Origin: Halomarina salina
Lineage (GTDB): Archaea > Halobacteriota > Halobacteria > Halobacteriales > Haloarculaceae
Reading direction: 5' to 3'
Length of the DNA: 64,000 nucleotides
Assembly (NCBI RefSeq): GCF_023074835.1
Contig: NZ_JALLGW010000003.1
Location: 62,001-126,000 of the forward strand
The position numbers were made by a program, and so were the translations under genes. Positions 8,430 to 16,388 of this stretch are shown piece after piece (position 1 is the stretch's first letter; each line of letters starts with the position of its first letter). Under the pieces are notes generated by a model. That model was not told where the DNA came from. It was given only the letters and a program-made list of their open reading frames with translations, and did not search any database.

Positions 8430-8855
8430 TCAGCGGGGAGACGCCGACTCGTCGGGGAGCGTCGCGCTGAAGAATGGGTAGTCGGACCACCGACCCCGGT
8501 CGAGCGTTCCCGGGGCTGGACTCGGTTCGACGACCAGACGTTCGCCGATGGTGAGGTCGTCGTACGCCGCGGAAACCCGGACGAGGAGACGGACCCCGAC
8601 GTCGAGGTCGACCGTTCCGACGACCGCCGGCGCGTCGAATCCCGGCGGCGTGCGCGTGAGTTCGGTGAACGCGTGGAGCGTCCCGGTCGCATCGGTCCGC
8701 TCCCAGCCCACGTCGTCAGCGTGACAGACCGGACAGACCGGGGAGGGCGGCAGGAACGCCTCGCTACACGCCGAGCACCGCTGGACGGCGAACTCGCCGT
8801 CCGCGAGCGCCTCGAAGAACGGTGCGGCGAGTGCACCCTCACGCATCGTCGTCAC
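8430..8855 (-). CDS. DUF35 (zinc ribbon plus OB-fold) partner of the cysteine-less thiolase
   Basis: 141 residues with the zinc ribbon Cys27, Cys30, Cys41, Cys44 (CSAC and CPVC) preceded by the usual N-terminal helix FFEALADGEF, then an OB-fold (about 50-130). The start overlaps the end of the thiolase gene by 17 bases, which indicates translational coupling. By analogy with the DUF35 domain of ChsH2, which binds and activates the aldolase Ltp2, it is likely to form a complex with that thiolase-like protein. The gene ends the operon running from 11,272. Confidence 0.88.
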   Translation of the reverse strand: MTTMREGALAAPFFEALADGEFAVQRCSACSEAFLPPSPVCPVCHADDVGWERTDATGTLHAFTELTRTPPGFDAPAVVGTVDLDVGVRLLVRVSAAYDDLTIGERLVVEPSPAPGTLDRGRWSDYPFFSATLPDESASPR

Positions 8856-9996
8856 CCCCGAACACCGTCACGTTCACGCCGTCGACGTGCCCGTGCTCGG
8901 CCGACGTCAGCACCGTCGTCGCGTCCCGCACCTGGTTGGCCGCGGTCCCTCGAACCTGGCGAACCGCCTCGACGTGGTTGAGCAGCGGAGACACCATCGC
9001 CGGGTGGCCCCGACCGATACACCCTCCCGACGGGCTGATTGGCGTCGTCCCGTCGACAGCAGTCTGCCTGTCGACGGCGGCGAGCGCACCGTCTCCTCGG
9101 TCGAACAAGTCGAGTTCCTCGGAGAGAATCGCCTCCGTGTGGGGGAACGGCGCGTACAGTTCGAACACGTCGACGTCGCCCACTTCGCGGTCGGCGTCGT
9201 CGAGAGCCTCGTCCGCGGCGGCCGCCATCGCCGGGTGCCGGGCGAGCGACTCGCCGCGGACGCCGAGGTAGTGGCTCGGTGCGTGGTCGTAGCCGGTCCC
9301 AGCGATGGGAACCGGGCCGTCGGTCCGGCCGGCGTGGTCCGCACCAGTGACGACGACGGCCGCCGCACCGTCGCAGGGTGCCGGGCACTCGTACAGTCGC
9401 AACGGGCGGGCGACCGGCCGGGAGTCGAGGACGTCCGAGACGGTGGTGCCGCTCGAACGAATCGCCTCGGGGTTCGAGGCGGCGTTCTCGCGGTTCTTCA
9501 CGACGACCTCGGCGACGGCCTCCCGGGAGACGTCGTACTCGTGGCAGTAGCGCTGGAGGCTCTGCGCGTACAGTCCGGGGACGGTCGGCCCGACGGGTGA
9601 CTGGAGGTCCCGTTCGAACGTCCCGAGGATGTACGAGAGGTAGTCGTCGGTCTCGACGTGTGAGTTCCGCTCCGCGGCGAGGACGACGGCCACGTCGGTC
9701 ACACCGCGTTCGACGTCCGCGACGGCGAGTCGGAACGCGCTCCCGCCGCTCGTCCCGCCGGTGTAGGTCTCGACGTTCCGCGCGAGGTCGAGACCGAGGC
9801 GGTTCGCCAGTGCGGTCGAGAAGAACCCCTGCTCCGTCCAGGGCCGCGGCTTGGGCATGTAGAGACCGTCGACGTCGGCGAGGGCGAGGGCGGCGTCGTC
9901 GACGGCCTCCCGGAGCACTTCGGCGGCCATCTGCCACGTCGGCACGTCGTAGGTCCCGTTCGGAAGCGCGCTCACGCCGATGGCGTGTGCGGTCAT
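8839..9996 (-). CDS. Thiolase-like protein without nucleophilic cysteine (Ltp2/SCP-x-like, candidate retro-aldolase)
   Basis: 385 residues. Start taken at ATG 9,996 (MTAHAIGVSALPNG), 13 bases after the upstream stop; the ATG at 10,080 would overlap the upstream gene by 71 bases with a non-family tail. Overall fold and C-terminal GGCIGRGHPAM motif are thiolase-like, but the CATGS cysteine is absent (TGGTSGGSAFR, Ser83 region) and the HDCF histidine is replaced by Tyr281 (LYAPF). Established knowledge: Ltp2 of actinobacterial steroid degradation lacks the cysteine, works with a DUF35 protein and performs retro-aldol cleavage. Here the gene sits between a DUF35 gene and an acyl-CoA dehydrogenase, which supports the analogy. 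Confidence 0.85.
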   Translation of the reverse strand: MTAHAIGVSALPNGTYDVPTWQMAAEVLREAVDDAALALADVDGLYMPKPRPWTEQGFFSTALANRLGLDLARNVETYTGGTSGGSAFRLAVADVERGVTDVAVVLAAERNSHVETDDYLSYILGTFERDLQSPVGPTVPGLYAQSLQRYCHEYDVSREAVAEVVVKNRENAASNPEAIRSSGTTVSDVLDSRPVARPLRLYECPAPCDGAAAVVVTGADHAGRTDGPVPIAGTGYDHAPSHYLGVRGESLARHPAMAAAADEALDDADREVGDVDVFELYAPFPHTEAILSEELDLFDRGDGALAAVDRQTAVDGTTPISPSGGCIGRGHPAMVSPLLNHVEAVRQVRGTAANQVRDATTVLTSAEHGHVDGVNVTVFGGDDDA

Positions 9997-10009
9997 CGCC
10001 GTGGCCCCG

Positions 10010-11272
10010 TCATCGCTGTTCGACCCACGGCGTACCGTCCAGTTCGGCACCGACGTACTCGCCGGCGAACGCGTCGTCACGGAGTTCGTCGTAGGCGTCG
10101 TGCTGGACGATGCTGCGCATCACCTCGCTGGCTCCGCCGAGGAAGCGACCCGCACGAACGTCGCGCTGGATGCGCTCGACGGGGTAGAGCGTGGTCGTCC
10201 CGACCCCACCCATCACCTGCATCGCGGTGTCGGCCACCTCGTGGGCCGCGTCGTTCCCGAACGCCTTCGCCATCGCCCCCTCCATCCGGCCCGCCGAGAG
10301 GCCCCCCTCGTCCAGTAGCCGGGCGGCGCGGGTGTTGAGGAGGTACGCCGCGTCGAGTTTCGTCGCCGCGTCGGCGATACCGTGGTTGACCGCCTGGTAC
10401 CGCGAGAGCGGCCGCTCGTTGACGATGCGGTTGTCGGTGTAGTTCGCCGCGATCTCGAGGGCGCGCTCGGCCGCACCGAGACAGTACCGCGCGATGGTGA
10501 GGTGTTCGAGGTTCAGTTCGTTCGTGAGGTACGACCACGCCGCGCCGGGGTCGCCGACGACGTTCTCCGCGGGGACGTGAACGTCGTCGAACCGTATCCA
10601 CGCCGCGCCGGTCCCCCGGAACCCGTGCCAGTCCGAGAGGTCCATCTCGATGGAGAGACCGTCGGCGTCGCCCTCGACGAGGAGGATGGAGAGGCCGTCG
10701 CGGTCGCCCGCCTCGCCGCCGGTCCGGGCCGGGACGACGAACAGGTCGCCGTAGCGCGCGAAGTCGACGAACCGCTTCTCGCCGTTCAGCACCCACTCCT
10801 CGCCCTCGCGTCGGGCGCTGGTGTCGAGGTGAGCCATGTCGGTGCCGCTGCTCGGTTCGGTGAACGCCTGCGCGAGCACCACCTCGCCGTCGAGGAGCGG
10901 TTTCAGGTAGGTGTCCCGCACGTGGTCGCTGCCGTGTTCGTACAGCGTTCGACCGATGTGCTGGGTCAGCGACACCTGACAGGCGTGGACGATGGTGCCG
11001 GCGTACCCCAGCGCCTGTTCCGCGAGGACGGTCTCCACGACGCCCAGGCCCCCGCCGTTGTACTCCTCCGGGACCGAGATGCCGAGCAGGCCCGCGTCGC
11101 CGGCCCGCGAGACGAACTCCTGCCAGTCGGCCGCGGACTCGCGGTTCTCGTCGAGCGCGCGGAAGTGGTCCTGGTCCAGGTCGCCGACGAACACGTCGCT
11201 GCGCAGCGTCTCGACCGTCTCCTCGAGGTACTCTCGCTCCGCCTCGGTGAGTGATGTGTCTTCACCTATCAT
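10010..11272 (-). CDS. Acyl-CoA dehydrogenase
   Basis: 420 residues from ATG 11,272 (MIGEDTSLTEAERE); longer upstream extensions are not family-like. The N-terminal helical domain, the FAD/substrate segment AQAFTEPSSGTDM, the beta domain and the C-terminal QVMGGVGTTTLYPVER all fit. It should form 2-enoyl-CoA from an acyl-CoA using FAD. The usual C-terminal YEG catalytic glutamate is replaced by FLGGASE. This is the first gene of a three-gene minus-strand operon (dehydrogenase, cysteine-less thiolase, DUF35) and is divergent from the MaoC pair at 11,349, with 76 bases between starts. In steroid side-chain loci the corresponding dehydrogenases are heteromers, so a partner may exist. Confidence 0.93.
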   Translation of the reverse strand: MIGEDTSLTEAEREYLEETVETLRSDVFVGDLDQDHFRALDENRESAADWQEFVSRAGDAGLLGISVPEEYNGGGLGVVETVLAEQALGYAGTIVHACQVSLTQHIGRTLYEHGSDHVRDTYLKPLLDGEVVLAQAFTEPSSGTDMAHLDTSARREGEEWVLNGEKRFVDFARYGDLFVVPARTGGEAGDRDGLSILLVEGDADGLSIEMDLSDWHGFRGTGAAWIRFDDVHVPAENVVGDPGAAWSYLTNELNLEHLTIARYCLGAAERALEIAANYTDNRIVNERPLSRYQAVNHGIADAATKLDAAYLLNTRAARLLDEGGLSAGRMEGAMAKAFGNDAAHEVADTAMQVMGGVGTTTLYPVERIQRDVRAGRFLGGASEVMRSIVQHDAYDELRDDAFAGEYVGAELDGTPWVEQR

Positions 11273-11348
11273 GGGCCGTGGTTCTGGCAGTCGTCGGATA
11301 ACTGTTTCCCACGGTAGATTTTTGCGACGGGAGACGGGACTGTCTGGG

Positions 11349-11861
11349 GTGCCATCGAAATCGGTCGACGAGCTACAGGGCCTCGTCGGTGAGACGAGAC
11401 GGACGGTGTCGGAGTTCGTGGTCGAACGGGGCAAGGTCGCGGAGTTCGCCCGCGCCATCCACGACCCCGCCGACGTCTACCTCGACGAACGGGCCGCCGT
11501 CGCCGCCGGATACGAGACGATTCCCGCGCCGCCCACGTTCGTCCGGACGGCGTACTTCCCGCGGTACCGGCCGGACGATACCGACCAGGGACTCGGCTTC
11601 CACGAGGACCTCGGCTTCCACCAGCCGCGGACCGTCCACGGCGAGCAGCGCTACGAGTACGACCGGCCGCTCCTCCTCGGCGACGAACTGACGGGCCGGA
11701 CGACGCTGGAGGATGTCTTCGAACGGGACGGGAGACGAGGCGGAACGCTCACGTTCGCCGTCCTCCGCACGGACTTCACCGACACGGCGGGCGAGCACGT
11801 CGTCTCGGACTGGAACACCCGCATCGAGACGGGACGGGCCATCGAGGGGGAGCGCGAATGA
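11349..11861 (+). CDS. MaoC-like dehydratase, FAS1-like N-terminal type (partner subunit)
   Basis: 170 residues from GTG 11,349; no closer start fits. The hot-dog fold begins with TVSEFVVERGKVAEFARAI and continues with PPTFVRTAYFPRY. Where active MaoC hydratases have an Asp and His dyad (GDxNPxH), this protein has IHDPADVYLDE, so it is probably the non-catalytic half of a two-subunit enzyme. The stop overlaps the next MaoC gene by 4 bases (ATGA), strongly suggesting a heteromer like ChsH1-ChsH2. The hydratase would add water to the enoyl-CoA produced by the divergent dehydrogenase. Confidence 0.85.
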   Translation: MPSKSVDELQGLVGETRRTVSEFVVERGKVAEFARAIHDPADVYLDERAAVAAGYETIPAPPTFVRTAYFPRYRPDDTDQGLGFHEDLGFHQPRTVHGEQRYEYDRPLLLGDELTGRTTLEDVFERDGRRGGTLTFAVLRTDFTDTAGEHVVSDWNTRIETGRAIEGERE

Positions 11862-12256
11862 GCGACCACAGCGTCGGGGACACCGTCGAGCGGACCGTCG
11901 AGGGAATCGAGCGTGCCGACTTCGTGCGTTACGCCGGCGCGAGCGGCGACTTCAACCCCATCCACTTCGACGAACCGCACGCGCGGTCGTCGGGCTACGA
12001 GTCGCCGTTCGGCCAGGGGATGTTCACGAGCGGCGTCGCCTCGCGCGCCGTCCGCGAGGCGTTCGGCCTCCAGGGGCTCCGCGAGTTCGAGACGCGGTTC
12101 GTCTCGCAGGTCTGGCCGGGCGACGACCTGACGACGACCGTCGCGGTGACCGCCGTCGAGGAGACCGACGCCGGCGACCGTGTCGAGGCCGACGTGACGG
12201 TCACCGACCAGGACGGCGAGACGGTCGTGGAGGGGCGGGCGGTCGCCGTCGTCTGA
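11858..12256 (+). CDS. MaoC-family (R)-specific enoyl-CoA hydratase subunit
   Basis: 132 residues, a single hot-dog domain. The catalytic dyad is visible as Asp31 and His36 in SGDFNPIHFDE, followed by the usual GQGMFTSGVASRAV helix. This is the active hydratase half, coupled by a 4-base overlap with the FAS1-like half before it. Together they should convert a 2-enoyl-CoA into a 3-hydroxyacyl-CoA, which is the substrate type needed by the neighbouring cysteine-less thiolase/DUF35 pair. The next gene is convergent, 35 bases away. Confidence 0.92.
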   Translation: MSDHSVGDTVERTVEGIERADFVRYAGASGDFNPIHFDEPHARSSGYESPFGQGMFTSGVASRAVREAFGLQGLREFETRFVSQVWPGDDLTTTVAVTAVEETDAGDRVEADVTVTDQDGETVVEGRAVAVV

Positions 12257-12291
12257 CGGCCGGTCGTCGTCCTCCGACGCTCTCTCATTGC

Positions 12292-13500
12292 CTAGCGCTG
12301 CTCGAGGACCCCCGCTTCGACGAGGCGGTCGAGCGTCGCGTCGTCGTACCCCACCTCTTCGAGGACCTCGCGCGAGTGCTCGCCGAGCAGCGGCGCGTGG
12401 CGGCGGATGGACGGGGGCGTCTCCGAGAGGTCGAGCGGCGTGTCCGTGAGCGTCAGTTCCCCGTACCGGGGGTGGTCGACGTCGACGAACGTCCCCCGTT
12501 CCGCGAGGTGGTCCAGTTCGGCCGCCTCGCGGATGTCGTTGACGTGTGCGGCCGGGATGCCGGCGGCGTTCATCGCCTCGACGGCCTCGTCGGCGGGTTG
12601 CTCGACGAGCCAGCCCTCGAAGATGCGCGACAGTTTCGACGCGTCCTCCAGTCGCCCCTCCTCTGTCCGATAGCGCTCCTCCTCGCGCAGGTCCTCGCGG
12701 CCGAGCAGGTCGCAGTACGCCTCCCAGATGCGGTCGGAGTAGAGGAGCAGGGCGACGACGACGTAGCCGTCGGCGGCCTCGGCTGCCCCGTACAGCATGT
12801 CGGGCTGGCTGAACGTGTTCCGGCCGCCCGCGGCGGGCACCTCGTCCAGGTTGTTGTAGTACTCGAAGGCGGCGTCGACGTTGTGGACGAGCGATTCGAG
12901 CAACGAGACGTCGACCTTCTGACCCTCACCGCCCCGGTCGACGTGGCGGAGCGCGGCGATGGCGCTGAGTGCCGCGCTGTACGCCGCGTAGACGTCCCCC
13001 AGCGACGACTGGGAGCGAATCGGCGGCCCCTCGTCGAGGCCGTCGCCCATCAGGCTCGTGAACCCGGAGACGTGCTGGACGACGGTGTCCATCCCCGGAT
13101 TCTTCGCCAGCGGCCCCGTCTCGCCGAACCCCGTCACGTGGACGTAGACGAGGTCCTCGTTGACCTCGCTGAGCGTCTCGTAGTCCGCCCCGAGGCGCTC
13201 GGCGACGCCGGGGGGCCAGTTCTGGACGAACACGTCCGCGACCTCGACGAGGTCGTGCAGGCTCTCCTGTCCGGCGTCGGCCTTCAGGTCGAGGCTCAGC
13301 GACCGCTTGTTCCGGTTGTACAGTTCGAAACCGGGGTTGAACGGTTCGCCGTCGAGCTGTCGACGGTCCGTGCGGAACAGTTCGCCGCGGTGGGGTTCGA
13401 CCTTGACGACGTCGGCCCCGAGGTCACCGAGGAACGTCCCGGTCAGCGGTCCGGCGATGACCTGTCCGCACTCGACGACGCGTACGTCCGAGAGTGGCAT
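12292..13500 (-). CDS. Family III (CaiB/BaiF) CoA-transferase
   Basis: 402 residues with the characteristic interlaced-dimer fold. Family landmarks are GADVVKVE (28-35), YNRNKRSLSLDL (61-72), VFVQNWPPGVAERL and Asp169 in SLGDVYAA, at the place of the catalytic aspartate of formyl-CoA transferase. It should move CoA between an organic acid and a donor acyl-CoA such as succinyl-CoA. It is convergent with the MaoC pair and divergent from the ABC transporter genes at 13,615, so it may supply the activated substrate for imported acids. A TATA-like ACCGGCTTAATC lies near 13,520-13,532. Confidence 0.93.
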   Translation of the reverse strand: MPLSDVRVVECGQVIAGPLTGTFLGDLGADVVKVEPHRGELFRTDRRQLDGEPFNPGFELYNRNKRSLSLDLKADAGQESLHDLVEVADVFVQNWPPGVAERLGADYETLSEVNEDLVYVHVTGFGETGPLAKNPGMDTVVQHVSGFTSLMGDGLDEGPPIRSQSSLGDVYAAYSAALSAIAALRHVDRGGEGQKVDVSLLESLVHNVDAAFEYYNNLDEVPAAGGRNTFSQPDMLYGAAEAADGYVVVALLLYSDRIWEAYCDLLGREDLREEERYRTEEGRLEDASKLSRIFEGWLVEQPADEAVEAMNAAGIPAAHVNDIREAAELDHLAERGTFVDVDHPRYGELTLTDTPLDLSETPPSIRRHAPLLGEHSREVLEEVGYDDATLDRLVEAGVLEQR

Positions 13501-13589
13501 GTCACCGTGTCTGTAACCGACCGGCTTAATCTTACCTCAGGCGACCGTCGGGCGATCGAGGAGACCGGCGTCACCGGTCCGACCCCAAC

Positions 13590-13597
13590 GCTTATCG
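13590..13597 (+). promoter_or_regulatory. TATA-like element before the first Liv ATPase gene
   Basis: GCTTATCG lies about 22 bases before ATG 13,615 and is followed by CTCCGGCTGG. A similar arrangement (CTTTATGCCCCGGCTGG) lies before the dehydrogenase at 25,676. Confidence 0.4.
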
Positions 13598-13614
13598 CTC
13601 CGGCTGGCAGGGGT

Positions 13615-14331
13615 ATGCATACGAGACACATGGGCATCATCGATGTCGTCGACCTCAGCAGGTCGTTCGGCGGCCAGCAGGCCGTGGACGACCTGACGAT
13701 GAGCGTCGACAGCGAGTCGATTACGGGGATGATCGGTCCGAACGGGTCCGGGAAGACCACGACGTTCAACCTCATCACGGGTCTGCTACAACCCGACTCG
13801 GGGCGCGTCGAGTTCCGGGGAACGGACATCACGGGCTGGAAACCGTACCGAATCGCCAACGAGGGACTCGGGCGGACGTTCCAGCAGGCACGGGTGTTCG
13901 ACGAGATGACCCTCGAGGAGAACCTCCGGACCGTCGAGACGCCGGACGACGACGTCGACGAGGCCGTCGACCGGTGGCTGTCGTTCGTCGAACTCGACGA
14001 CCACCGGCACCACTACGCGGGGAACCTCTCGGGGGGACAGCAGGTGCTGCTCGGCATCGCCCGGACGTTGATGCTCGACCCGGACCTCATCCTGCTCGAC
14101 GAACCGTTCGCCGGCGTCAACCCCGGCCTCGTCGACGACATCGCCGCCCTGCTCGAACGCCTCCGGACGGAGGAGGGCAAGACGGTGCTCGTCGTGGACC
14201 ACGAGATCGACGAGATCAGCTCGCTCTGCGACGAACTCGTCGTCCTCGTCGACGGCCACCAGTTGCTGAAAGACGAACCGAGCGTCGTGCGCGAGGACGA
14301 CCGGGTTCGCGAATCCTACCTCGGACTATGA
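13615..14331 (+). CDS. livG: Branched-chain amino-acid-type ABC transporter ATPase (LivG-like)
   Basis: 238 residues from ATG 13,615 (a second ATG at 13,630 is possible). Walker A is GPNGSGKTT (41-49), the signature LSGGQ starts at 138, Walker B is LILLDEP and the switch histidine is in VVDHEIDE. It energises import by the LivHM channel. The gene comes before the binding-protein and permease genes, with LivF following at a 4-base overlap. The imported ligand is unknown; Liv systems also carry aromatic and other organic acids, and the surrounding CoA genes favour that reading. Confidence 0.92.
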   Translation: MHTRHMGIIDVVDLSRSFGGQQAVDDLTMSVDSESITGMIGPNGSGKTTTFNLITGLLQPDSGRVEFRGTDITGWKPYRIANEGLGRTFQQARVFDEMTLEENLRTVETPDDDVDEAVDRWLSFVELDDHRHHYAGNLSGGQQVLLGIARTLMLDPDLILLDEPFAGVNPGLVDDIAALLERLRTEEGKTVLVVDHEIDEISSLCDELVVLVDGHQLLKDEPSVVREDDRVRESYLGL

Positions 14332-15056
14332 CCGACCCATTACTCGACGTCGACGGAGTCGTAGCGGGCTACAACGAAGTGCCGGTGTTGAAGGACGTCG
14401 ACCTGCACGTCGACCGCGGCGAGGTGGTCGGTCTCATCGGTCCGAACGGGGCGGGGAAGTCGACCGTGTTCAAGACGGTCATGGGGTACCTCTCGCCGTG
14501 GGAGGGAGAGATCCGCTACGACGGTGAACGCGTTGGCGACGTCCAGCCCAGCGACCTGGTGAAACTCGGCATCGGCTACGTCCCCCAGACCCAGAACACG
14601 TTCCCGAAGATGGACGTGATGGAGAACCTGCGGATGGGCGCGTACACCGTCGACGGGAGCGCGTTCGAGGAGCGTGCCGAGGACCTCCTGGAGCTGTTCC
14701 CGCGGCTCGACGAGCGCCGGCACCAGCAGGTACGCACGATGAGCGGCGGCGAGCAGAAGATGGTCGCCGTCGCGCGGGCGCTCATCGCCGACCCCGACCT
14801 CGTCCTGTTCGACGAACCGAGCGCCGGGCTGATGCCCAAGTACGTCCAGCAGGTGTTCGACCGTATCGGTACCATCCGCGAGGAGCGCAACCTCACCTTC
14901 CTCATCATCGAGCAGAACGTTCCCGTACTGCTGGAGAACACGGACCGAACGTACGTTCTCCGGAACGGCGAAGTGGTCGGCGACGGTGCCAGCGAGCGCT
15001 TCCTGGAGGGCGAGGAACTCGGCGACCTCTACCTCGGCGGGTCGACGTCGGCGTGA
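14328..15056 (+). CDS. livF: Branched-chain amino-acid-type ABC transporter ATPase (LivF-like)
   Basis: 242 residues from ATG 14,328, which overlaps the LivG stop. Walker A is GPNGAGKST, the signature MSGGEQ, Walker B LVLFDEPSAGL, and the LivF-typical YVPQTQNTFPKMDVMENL Q-loop region is present. It is the second ATPase of the importer. After it come 84 bases holding two inverted repeats and then the binding protein gene, so the ATPases can be transcribed apart from the rest. Confidence 0.92.
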   Translation: MTDPLLDVDGVVAGYNEVPVLKDVDLHVDRGEVVGLIGPNGAGKSTVFKTVMGYLSPWEGEIRYDGERVGDVQPSDLVKLGIGYVPQTQNTFPKMDVMENLRMGAYTVDGSAFEERAEDLLELFPRLDERRHQQVRTMSGGEQKMVAVARALIADPDLVLFDEPSAGLMPKYVQQVFDRIGTIREERNLTFLIIEQNVPVLLENTDRTYVLRNGEVVGDGASERFLEGEELGDLYLGGSTSA

Positions 15057-15084
15057 GCGCGCGGCGAGCCGTACTTCACCTGCA

Positions 15085-15132
15085 GCCAACGCTAGTTATT
15101 TATGTTGGCTCCTTACAACGCTAAGTAGCGTT
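15085..15132. promoter_or_regulatory. Promoter with two inverted repeats before the binding-protein gene
   Basis: GCCAAC (15,085-15,090) pairs with GTTGGC (15,104-15,109) across a T/A-rich stretch that includes a TATA-like GTTATTTAT (15,095-15,103). A second perfect inverted repeat, AACGCTA-AG-TAGCGTT, covers 15,117-15,132 and ends 7 bases before the ATG at 15,140. The placement over the promoter and start suggests binding sites for a regulator, perhaps the IclR protein encoded at 20,710. Confidence 0.5.
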
Positions 15133-15139
15133 ACCAGCT

Positions 15140-16384
15140 ATGCCAGACAACCACCAGCATACCCATCGGGGGTCGACGAGCGATAGCGACAGTACTCGAC
15201 GGACGTTCCTGAGAGCGACCGGCGCGCTCGGGACTGCCGGGCTCACCGGACTCGCGGGCTGTACCGCGTTGAGCGGGGGTGGCGGAGGCGGTGACTCGCT
15301 GACCATCGGTATCTCCGTCCCGCTCTCCGGTGACTTCTCGAATCTCGGCTCTATCTACGAGACGGCGTTCGACGCGTGGGAGCAGAACGTCGAGGACAGC
15401 GGGGGACTCGACGGGACATCGGTCGAACTGCGGAAGGAGGACAACCAGAGTTCGGAGTCACAGGCGAGCGAGATCGCCAGCCAGTTCGCCAACGACGAGG
15501 TCGACTACGTCGTCAACGCCTACTCGTCGCCGCTCAGCCGCGCGATGGCACCCGCTCTCGAGGACGCCCAGATACCGCTCATCACCACCGGCTCGCTGAA
15601 CTACGAGATCCACCAGGGGTTCGACTACATGTTCATGTTCGAACCGCCGCTCGCCCGGAAGGGCGCGGGCTCCATCCTCTCCCAGCACGACGACGGGAAG
15701 AAGGTCGCGGCGCTCGCGGTCGACCTCGGCTGGGCGCGACTGAGCCAGAAGCGGTTCGTCGAACAGGTCGCCCCCGACAACGGGCTCGAGGTCGTCTACT
15801 CGGCGACCCACGCGCGCGAGACGACGGACTTCGACTCGTTCATGCTCCGGGCGAAGCAGGCCGGCGCGCAGTCGTTCGTGGCGACGAACTACTCCCACCA
15901 CGTCGTCAACATGGTCCGGTCGATGGCAGCGCGGAACTTCACGCCGAAGTACGTCGACGCCCAGACCGCGACCGCGGCGAGCATCGGCAACGACCTCGGC
16001 TCCCTCGTCGAAGGGCTGGCTGCCCCGACGATGTACATGCAGCAGTTCGACACGGCCGGGAACGAGGAGTTCCTCGAGACGTTCAAGAGCATCCGTTCGA
16101 GCGAGGAGATCTCCGCGGACTACCACGCGGCGCTCGCGTACGGGGCGCTCCAGACGTTCGAGGGCGCGTACGCGAACGCCGGGAGTGCCGAGGGGTCGGA
16201 GCTCCAGCAACAGATGATGAACTCGGAGTTCGAGACGGTCGCGGGGACGGCGTCGTTCAACGAGAACGGCGTCCAGGACGGCATCCCGTGGAGCCTCCTC
16301 CAGTGGCAGGACACCAAGTCGAAGCAACTCGTCTTCCCGGAGGAACGCGCGACAGGCGACGTCACGTGGCCGAAACCCTGGTGA
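15140..16384 (+). CDS. ABC transporter substrate-binding lipoprotein (LivK-like)
   Basis: 414 residues. The N-terminus has a twin-arginine signal (Arg20-Arg21 followed by TFLRATGALG) and a lipobox LAGC with Cys41, then a flexible GGGGGG linker. This predicts Tat export and lipid anchoring on the outer face, as is usual in haloarchaea. The mature part is a type I periplasmic-binding fold beginning SLTIGISVPLSGDFSNLG. It captures the ligand for LivHMGF. The gene is followed after 4 bases by LivH. Its ligand cannot be read from sequence; the neighbouring CoA-transferase and acyl-CoA dehydrogenase suggest a carboxylic acid. Confidence 0.93.
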   Translation: MPDNHQHTHRGSTSDSDSTRRTFLRATGALGTAGLTGLAGCTALSGGGGGGDSLTIGISVPLSGDFSNLGSIYETAFDAWEQNVEDSGGLDGTSVELRKEDNQSSESQASEIASQFANDEVDYVVNAYSSPLSRAMAPALEDAQIPLITTGSLNYEIHQGFDYMFMFEPPLARKGAGSILSQHDDGKKVAALAVDLGWARLSQKRFVEQVAPDNGLEVVYSATHARETTDFDSFMLRAKQAGAQSFVATNYSHHVVNMVRSMAARNFTPKYVDAQTATAASIGNDLGSLVEGLAAPTMYMQQFDTAGNEEFLETFKSIRSSEEISADYHAALAYGALQTFEGAYANAGSAEGSELQQQMMNSEFETVAGTASFNENGVQDGIPWSLLQWQDTKSKQLVFPEERATGDVTWPKPW

Positions 16385-16388
16385 GACA

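Noticed and set aside
12292-13500. Formyl-CoA transferase
   Set aside because: Only the general CaiB/BaiF family and catalytic aspartate can be seen; no oxalate-pathway partner is nearby, so the specific name is not justified.
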